DNA of 64,000 nt from Aquabacterium sp. (GTDB lineage: Bacteria > Pseudomonadota > Gammaproteobacteria > Burkholderiales > Burkholderiaceae_C), in assembly GCF_029946005.1 (NCBI RefSeq), contig NZ_JAQSDR010000033.1, forward strand, positions 1 to 64,000, in the 5' to 3' direction. Shown piece after piece: positions 62,639 to 64,000 of the stretch (positions are counted from its first letter, which is position 1; the number at the start of each line of letters is the position of its first letter). The notes under the pieces are model-generated. The model was not told where the DNA came from. It ran no database searches and saw only the letters and a list, made by a program, of their open reading frames with translations. The translations under genes were made by a program, and so were the position numbers.

Positions 62639-63298
62639 ATGTCAGCTGCTTCCGCTGCGGCGCCTGCCGAAGGCGATGCCCCTAAGAAGGGGCCAAAAAA
62701 GCTCATCATCATCATCGTGGCGGCCGTGTTGCTGCTGGTGGTGATCGGTGGGGGCGCCGCGGTCTTCATCATGAAGAAAAACGCTGCGGCAGCGGCTGCA
62801 GTCGCTGAGGGTGAGGATGGCGATACCGCCGAAAGCTCGCACGCCAAAGCGGCGCCCAAGCCCAAGCATGGCAAGGACGAGCACGCCACTCCACCGGCCT
62901 TTGTGCCGCTGGACCCGTTCATCGTCAACCTGGCCGACAAGGAAACCGAACGCTTCGCCCAGATCGGCCTGACCCTGCAGGTAGACGATCCGAAGGTTGC
63001 CGAGGAAATCAAGACTTACATGCCCGCCATCCGCAACGCGGTGCTGATGATCTTGTCGCACAAAACCTCTGATCAGCTGCTGACTCAGGAAGGCAAGGAG
63101 CAACTGGCCGAGCAAATTCGCCGCGAGGCCGCCCGCGCCATGGGTTACGAGATCGACGAGCCTGAAGCCCCGGACGCGGCCGCCGATGAAGCGACCGATG
63201 AAGACGCTCCCCCCAAGAAGAAAAAGAAGAAGAAAAAGAAGGTCGAGCAGTACAACCCGATCGTCAAAGTCAACTACGCCAACTTCATCGTTCAGTGA
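62639..63298 (+). CDS. fliL: flagellar basal body-associated protein FliL
   Basis: 219-residue single-pass membrane protein that surrounds the stators. TM helix at about 23-45 (LIIIIVAAVLLLVVIGGGAA), then an Ala-rich linker and the periplasmic FliL domain (VPLDPFIVNLADKETERFAQ, LLTQEGKEQLAEQIRREAAR). An insertion near the C-terminus consists of an acidic stretch followed by nine consecutive Lys (63215-63241) just before the conserved C-terminal (YNPIVKVNYANFIVQ). AGGAG sits eight bases before the ATG. Confidence 0.94.
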   Translation: MSAASAAAPAEGDAPKKGPKKLIIIIVAAVLLLVVIGGGAAVFIMKKNAAAAAAVAEGEDGDTAESSHAKAAPKPKHGKDEHATPPAFVPLDPFIVNLADKETERFAQIGLTLQVDDPKVAEEIKTYMPAIRNAVLMILSHKTSDQLLTQEGKEQLAEQIRREAARAMGYEIDEPEAPDAAADEATDEDAPPKKKKKKKKKVEQYNPIVKVNYANFIVQ

Positions 63299-63319
63299 GC
63301 CAACCGCAGTAGCCAGGCC

Positions 63320-64000
63320 ATGAATCAGCAAATCCTCTCGCAAGACGAAGTCGACGCCCTTCTGCAAGGCATCACTGGTGAAAGCCAGAAGCTTGAGCAG
63401 GAAGACGTGCCCAAAGAGGGCATTCGCGACTACAACCTCGCGAATCAGGAGCGCATTGTTCGCGGGCGCATGCCCACGATGGAAATCGTCAACGAGCGCT
63501 TTGCCCGCAACATCCGCATTGGTCTGTTCAACCTGATCCGCAAGTCGCCTGAAGTGTCGGTGGGTGGCATCAAGGTGCAGAAGTACAGCGCCTTCCTGCG
63601 CGAGATCGTGGTGCCCACCAACTTCAACATCGTGGCCATCCGACCCCTGCGCGGTTCGGGCCTGGTGGTTTGCGATCCCACGCTGGTTTTCGCCGTGATC
63701 GACTCGCTGTTTGGCGGCGCCGGCAAGTACCACACCCGCATCGAAGGGCGTGATTTCTCGCCCACCGAGCAACGCATCATCCTGCGCCTGATCGAGGTCA
63801 TCTCCGAAGAGTACAAAAAGGCCTGGCGCGGCATCTATCCCCTGGAGCTGGAATACCAGCGCTCGGAGATGCAGCCCCAGTTCGCCACCATCGCCACACC
63901 GGCCGAGATCGTGGTGTGCTGCTCGTTCACGCTAGAGATTGGCGATGCCAGCGGCACCATCCACATCTGCATTCCCTATTCCACGCTGGAGCCGATCCGC
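63320..64000 (+). CDS. fliM: flagellar motor switch protein FliM (partial, runs off the end)
   Basis: The first 227 codons of FliM are present; the window ends within the gene. Visible are the N-terminal CheY-P-binding motif (NQQILSQDEVDALLQGITG), the middle domain (VGGIKVQKYSAFLREIVVPT followed by NFNIV) and the start of the C-terminal region (VVCCSFTLEIGDASGTIHIC). It lies 21 bases after fliL. The rest of the switch and export genes (fliN, fliO, fliP and so on) would be expected downstream. Confidence 0.96.
   Translation, partial: MNQQILSQDEVDALLQGITGESQKLEQEDVPKEGIRDYNLANQERIVRGRMPTMEIVNERFARNIRIGLFNLIRKSPEVSVGGIKVQKYSAFLREIVVPTNFNIVAIRPLRGSGLVVCDPTLVFAVIDSLFGGAGKYHTRIEGRDFSPTEQRIILRLIEVISEEYKKAWRGIYPLELEYQRSEMQPQFATIATPAEIVVCCSFTLEIGDASGTIHICIPYSTLEPIR

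Overview
The window looks like ordinary chromosome of a high-GC betaproteobacterium, most likely order Burkholderiales and family Comamonadaceae. I base this on gene content rather than on one marker: a nadE-glnB pair, a sigma factor/DUF3619/DUF3106/RDD/LOG operon, a dapA-bamC pair, a BolA-parvulin cluster and betaproteobacterial-type flagellar genes. I do not assign a genus. Genes are dense and code on both strands. There is one tRNA. I see no rRNA, insertion sequence, prophage or CRISPR array.

Layout. 1-9.9 kb: a zinc-type CDF exporter followed by an unassigned ATP-grasp protein, a glutathione S-transferase, an aminopeptidase P, a type II NADH dehydrogenase, and a divergent pair of a PAS-GGDEF diguanylate cyclase and a membrane-anchored Ser/Thr kinase. 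9.4-16.7 kb: a 3'-5' exonuclease, a COG3146 protein, nadE-glnB, and a minus-strand operon that starts with an ECF-like sigma factor. 17-20.5 kb: ilvB-ilvH-ilvC with a strong terminator, then the remnant of a transglutaminase-like gene. 20.9-28 kb: a chalcone-isomerase-fold protein, xerD, a ferritin-like protein, uppP, and the run selO-msrB-yciB-bolA-parvulin. 28-33 kb: putA, trmB, a tiny protein with a sorting-like tail, tRNA-Gly(CCC), a small exported helical protein and an internally deleted alpha/beta hydrolase. 33.1-36.8 kb: a two-component cluster of two kinases and a lone receiver, with no DNA-binding output. 36.9-48 kb: an LpxO-type hydroxylase with gabD, alaS, a metal-dependent hydrolase with two paralogous AraC-type regulators, then coaBC-dut and slyD. 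48-54.8 kb: an uL16 hydroxylase-like cupin protein, a small Ala-rich lipoprotein, dapA-bamC, and an MFS/micropeptide/SDR operon. 54.8-64 kb: fliE divergent from fliFGHIJKLM; fliM runs off the end.

How the genes work together. The best-supported modules are branched-chain amino acid synthesis (ilvBHC), nitrogen/NAD coupling (nadE with PII), oxidised-protein repair (selO-msrB), proline catabolism (putA), CoA and nucleotide hygiene (coaBC-dut), envelope and lysine synthesis (dapA-bamC) and the flagellar basal body and export apparatus. No defence island or foreign cluster is evident. The more novel material is small: a 48-codon membrane protein between MFS and SDR genes, a 74-residue secreted protein with a PEP-CTERM-like tail, an 80-residue repeat lipoprotein with a structured leader, two gene remnants, and several operator-like repeats at fliE/fliF, alaS, ndh, putA and the first AraC gene.
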